Part shown: piece after piece, positions 16,235-18,491 of the stretch
How positions within the stretch are numbered: the first letter of the stretch is position 1
Layout of the letters: every line of letters begins with the position of its first letter
Assembly: GCA_002386945.1 (NCBI GenBank)
Contig: DGKH01000079.1
Coordinates: forward strand, 657 to 19,147
Source of the DNA: Proteobacteria bacterium UBA4575
Lineage (GTDB): Bacteria; Pseudomonadota; Gammaproteobacteria; UBA4575
Reading direction: 5' to 3'
DNA: 18,491 nucleotides
Made by a program: the position numbers and the translations under genes
Notes under the pieces: model-generated
Told to the model about the DNA's origin: nothing
Database searches by the model: none
Seen by the model: only the letters and a program-made list of their open reading frames with translations

Positions 16235-17203
16235 ATGAGTAAGCCTAAAGTAATCATATCGCGCAAATGGCCAGAGCAAGTTGAAGCTCAGCTAAAAGAA
16301 CTATATGACGTTCAATTGAACGAAAGCGACGAAGCGATGACGGTTGAGCAAATGCAAGATGCACTGCGTAACTGTGATGCGTTTTGCCCAACAGTAACCG
16401 ATCCGGTCAATGCTGCAGTACTGGGTGCTGATGGCATCACTGCTAAAATGATTGGTAGTTACGGTGTTGGTTATAACCATATCGACTTAAAAGCAGCAGA
16501 AACTGCTGGTTTGACCGTAAGTAACACACCAGAAGTACTGACTGACTGTACTGCTGACATCGCGATGGGCTTGCTGTTATCAGCGGCACGTCGTATCGGT
16601 GAAGGCGAGCGTCATCTACGTAATGGTGAGTGGACCGGTTGGCGTCCAACGCACATGATCGCGACTAAAGTAACCGGTAAGACCTTAGGCTGCATCGGCT
16701 TTGGCCGTATCGCACAAGCGATGGCACAACGTGCTCACTTCGGTTTTGGCATGAAGATCATCTTTAGCGATCCTTACCCACCTTCACAGGAAGTAATGAA
16801 TCGTTTTGGTGCTGTTCACATGTCAGCAGAAGAAGTCCTGGCACAAGCTGACTTCGTTTCTTTGCATTGCCCAGGTGGTGAGTCTACTTACCATTTGATC
16901 AACGAAGAGCGCATCAAGATGATGAAGCCTACCGCTATTCTAGTGAATTCAGCGCGTGGCGACGTAGTCGACAACCAAGCCCTGATTAGCGCACTTAAGA
17001 ACGGCACCATCGCTGGTGCAGGTCTGGATGTGTTTGAAGGTGAGCCTAAGCTAGATCCGGGTTTCCTAGACTGTGAAAATGCAGTCCTACTACCTCACCT
17101 AGGTAGTGCGTCATTGGAAACACGTATTGCTATGGGTGAGCGTGTGTTAGAAAACCTTGCGGCATTTTTTGCCGGAAAGGCACCACGCGACAAGCTGGTA
17201 TAA
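16235..17203 (+). CDS. hprA: Hydroxypyruvate reductase (glycerate dehydrogenase)
   Basis: This D-2-hydroxyacid dehydrogenase reduces hydroxypyruvate made by the aminotransferase to D-glycerate, the next serine-cycle step. The 322-residue protein has SYGVGYNHIDL (75-85), the nucleotide-binding GFGRIAQAM (155-163), and the catalytic triad Arg241 (NSARGDVVD), Glu270 (GLDVFEGEP) and His288 (LLPHLGSAS). Asp179 at the end of the second Rossmann strand (IIFSDP) fits NADH preference, an inference. The sequence also resembles glyoxylate reductases (GyaR), so some glyoxylate activity is possible. ATG at 16235 is used with AGGA at 16223-16226; the TTG one codon earlier only adds a Met. It starts 10 bases after mtkB, so the same operon is likely. 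Confidence 0.9.
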   Translation: MSKPKVIISRKWPEQVEAQLKELYDVQLNESDEAMTVEQMQDALRNCDAFCPTVTDPVNAAVLGADGITAKMIGSYGVGYNHIDLKAAETAGLTVSNTPEVLTDCTADIAMGLLLSAARRIGEGERHLRNGEWTGWRPTHMIATKVTGKTLGCIGFGRIAQAMAQRAHFGFGMKIIFSDPYPPSQEVMNRFGAVHMSAEEVLAQADFVSLHCPGGESTYHLINEERIKMMKPTAILVNSARGDVVDNQALISALKNGTIAGAGLDVFEGEPKLDPGFLDCENAVLLPHLGSASLETRIAMGERVLENLAAFFAGKAPRDKLV

Positions 17204-17221
17204 ATCAGCACTGAAAACGGC

Positions 17222-17252
17222 CCCTAAACCTCGCTTAAGCCTTGGTTTAGGG
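17222..17252. terminator. Stem-loop after hprA
   Basis: CCCTAAACC (17222-17230) pairs with GGTTTAGGG (17244-17252) around a loop that includes the palindrome CTTAAG. It lies 18 bases after the hprA stop. ATTTC follows instead of a long T run. Confidence 0.45.
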
Positions 17253-17272
17253 ACAATTTCTTACTCGCTGCT

Positions 17273-17305
17273 ATATAAAAGGAGGCTTCGCGCCTCCTTT
17301 TATAT
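17273..17305. terminator. Strong bidirectional-type terminator between hprA and ppc
   Basis: ATATAAAAGGAGGC (17273-17286) and GCCTCCTTTTATAT (17292-17305) form a perfect 14-bp stem capped by TTCGC. The GC core is flanked by A4 on one side and T4 on the other, the layout of an intrinsic terminator. It ends 44 bases before the ppc ATG. Confidence 0.8.
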
Positions 17306-17349
17306 GTTAGGGAAAACCAAATTGAATTAACAGAGTTAGAGCGCAATCT

Positions 17350-18491
17350 ATGTCAAAGCAAAGCAATTCAGTCGGATGGACTGGTTTTTTCAAGGTATCT
17401 AATAGTTCAGATATCGCCTCACACACCTCACAGTATCGTGAGGAAGTCGCGCAGTTATTGTTCAACTGCCTACTCGAGGTCGTGCAAAAACGTTGCCCAG
17501 ATATCGAGAACACCTTGCTTGGCAAACAGGAGCTACGTGAATCCAACCAGGATGTCATGACTTATGCACTGCAAGCCTATGGTATTTGGTTCCAGCTGCT
17601 ATCTATCGTCGAACAGAATTCCAATGTGCGTCATCTGCGTTCAATCGAATCTGAGATTGGTCACACTGAAGTCCCGGGCACCTTTGCCCAGGTGATTTCA
17701 CAGGCAGCACGCCAAGGCATCGCTGCAGATGATTTACAAAGCGTACTAGATAACGCCTCGATCAGCCCAGTCATTACTGCGCACCCGACCGAAGCCAAGC
17801 GTGTCACCGTGCTTGAGATTCACCGCCGCATCTACCTGTTACTGAAGAAACTAGAGCAAGATCGTTGGACGCCACATGAGCGCACAGTTATTAAGCAAAC
17901 CATCACCAATGAAATTGACCTACTTTGGTTAACTGGTGAGATTCGCCTAGAAAAGCCTTCCGTACAAAATGAAGTCGAGTGGGGTATCCACTTCTTCAAA
18001 GAATCACTCTATCAAGGTGTGAATGAGCTCTATGGTGAGCTAGAGCAGGCCTTGAATGATCATTACCCTGAGCACAGCTTCAACGTCCCAGCCTTCTTTA
18101 GCTTCGGCTCTTGGATTGGTGGTGACCGTGACGGCAACCCGTTCGTTACTAACGAAGTCACTGAGCATGCCGTCAAAACAACGGCCAAAGCGACCGTGGA
18201 ATACTATGTGACGCAGATCAATGCCATGGGTTCTTACCTCAGTATTTCAAAGAACTTCACCGACCTGCCAGAGAGCTTCAATGAAAAACTAGAAGCCATT
18301 CTCGAGCGCAGCAACGAAGCAGAGATCATGAAGTCGCGTAACCCGGGCGAAGTCTTCCGCCAGTTATGCTACTGCATCGGCAAGCGTCTGAATGCGAATC
18401 TGGCACAGCTTACGGGGGAAGCCACAGACGTACAGGCCTACCCATCTGCCGATGAGTTCGCGAATGACCTACGTGTCATCGAAGAAGGCCT
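17350..18491 (+). CDS. ppc: Phosphoenolpyruvate carboxylase, N-terminal part (cut by window end)
   Basis: Ppc carboxylates PEP to oxaloacetate and provides the second carbon input of the serine cycle. About 380 codons are present and the frame is open to the window edge; the full family length is near 900 residues. ITAHPTEAKRVTVLEIHRR contains the catalytic His145, and FGSWIGGDRDGNPFVTNEV (252-270) is the conserved phosphate/PEP-site block. The N-terminus is MSKQSNSVGWTGF; only a poor AGAG-type ribosome binding site near 17338 precedes the ATG at 17350. It is separated from hprA by 146 bases with two hairpins, so it depends on read-through or on a promoter of its own that I could not identify. 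The C-terminal catalytic Lys/Arg motifs cannot be checked here. Confidence 0.95.
   Translation, partial: MSKQSNSVGWTGFFKVSNSSDIASHTSQYREEVAQLLFNCLLEVVQKRCPDIENTLLGKQELRESNQDVMTYALQAYGIWFQLLSIVEQNSNVRHLRSIESEIGHTEVPGTFAQVISQAARQGIAADDLQSVLDNASISPVITAHPTEAKRVTVLEIHRRIYLLLKKLEQDRWTPHERTVIKQTITNEIDLLWLTGEIRLEKPSVQNEVEWGIHFFKESLYQGVNELYGELEQALNDHYPEHSFNVPAFFSFGSWIGGDRDGNPFVTNEVTEHAVKTTAKATVEYYVTQINAMGSYLSISKNFTDLPESFNEKLEAILERSNEAEIMKSRNPGEVFRQLCYCIGKRLNANLAQLTGEATDVQAYPSADEFANDLRVIEEG

Noticed and set aside
1..18491. Mobile elements, phage genes, CRISPR arrays, tRNA and rRNA genes
   Set aside because: No transposase or integrase motif, no regularly spaced direct repeats, and no tRNA- or rRNA-like sequence was noticed by eye on either strand.

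Overview
This window looks like the chromosome of an aerobic, C1-utilising (methylotrophic) proteobacterium, most likely a gammaproteobacterium. The basis is the gene families: a GlnE start, an FbpABC-type iron transporter, a PA2778/PA2779-like pair, and a serine-cycle gene set beside a homologue of the methanofuran/tetrahydromethanopterin formyltransferase Ftr. I cannot name the genus from sequence alone. No transposase, integrase, tRNA, rRNA or CRISPR array was seen. Apart from the glnE fragment at the left edge, every gene reads left to right.

Layout. 1-377 (minus): the start of glnE, cut by the window edge. 378-534: divergent intergenic region with a 17-bp palindromic operator candidate. 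535-4331: ferric-iron ABC transporter (binding protein, fused two-domain permease, ATPase). 4410-5787: an exported small protein and a lipoprotein with a C39-peptidase-like fold plus TPRs; the position of the catalytic Cys holds Ser. 5880-6170: an unrecognised small membrane protein. 6330-6950: family I inorganic pyrophosphatase. 7106-8782: dihydroxy-acid dehydratase (ilvD). 8941-10497: 5-formyltetrahydrofolate cyclo-ligase directly abutting an Ftr homologue, behind a good sigma70-like promoter. 10602-11450: folD. 11694-17203: serine-glyoxylate aminotransferase, malyl-CoA lyase, malate thiokinase beta and alpha subunits, and hydroxypyruvate reductase. 17350-18491: the N-terminal part of phosphoenolpyruvate carboxylase, running off the right edge.

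How the genes work together. The right two thirds is a C1-assimilation region. Folate enzymes (5-FCL, FolD) supply methylene-THF for serine synthesis. Sga converts serine plus glyoxylate to hydroxypyruvate plus glycine, and HprA reduces hydroxypyruvate to glycerate. Ppc makes oxaloacetate from PEP. MtkAB activates malate to malyl-CoA, and Mcl splits it to acetyl-CoA plus glyoxylate. Missing here, and presumably elsewhere, are glyA, glycerate kinase, malate dehydrogenase, formate-THF ligase, the primary C1 dehydrogenases and the other Fhc subunits.

Most interesting points: (1) the tight 5-FCL/Ftr pair followed by FolD, which suggests an N5-formyl-pterin to methenyl-THF to methylene-THF module; (2) a lysine-rich, histone-H1-like tail on the aminotransferase; (3) a terminator-like hairpin just ahead of the mtkA ribosome binding site; (4) the Cys-to-Ser change in the PA2778-like lipoprotein; (5) a strong CTA leucine codon preference in at least one C1 gene. 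The serine-cycle enzymes themselves are known biochemistry.
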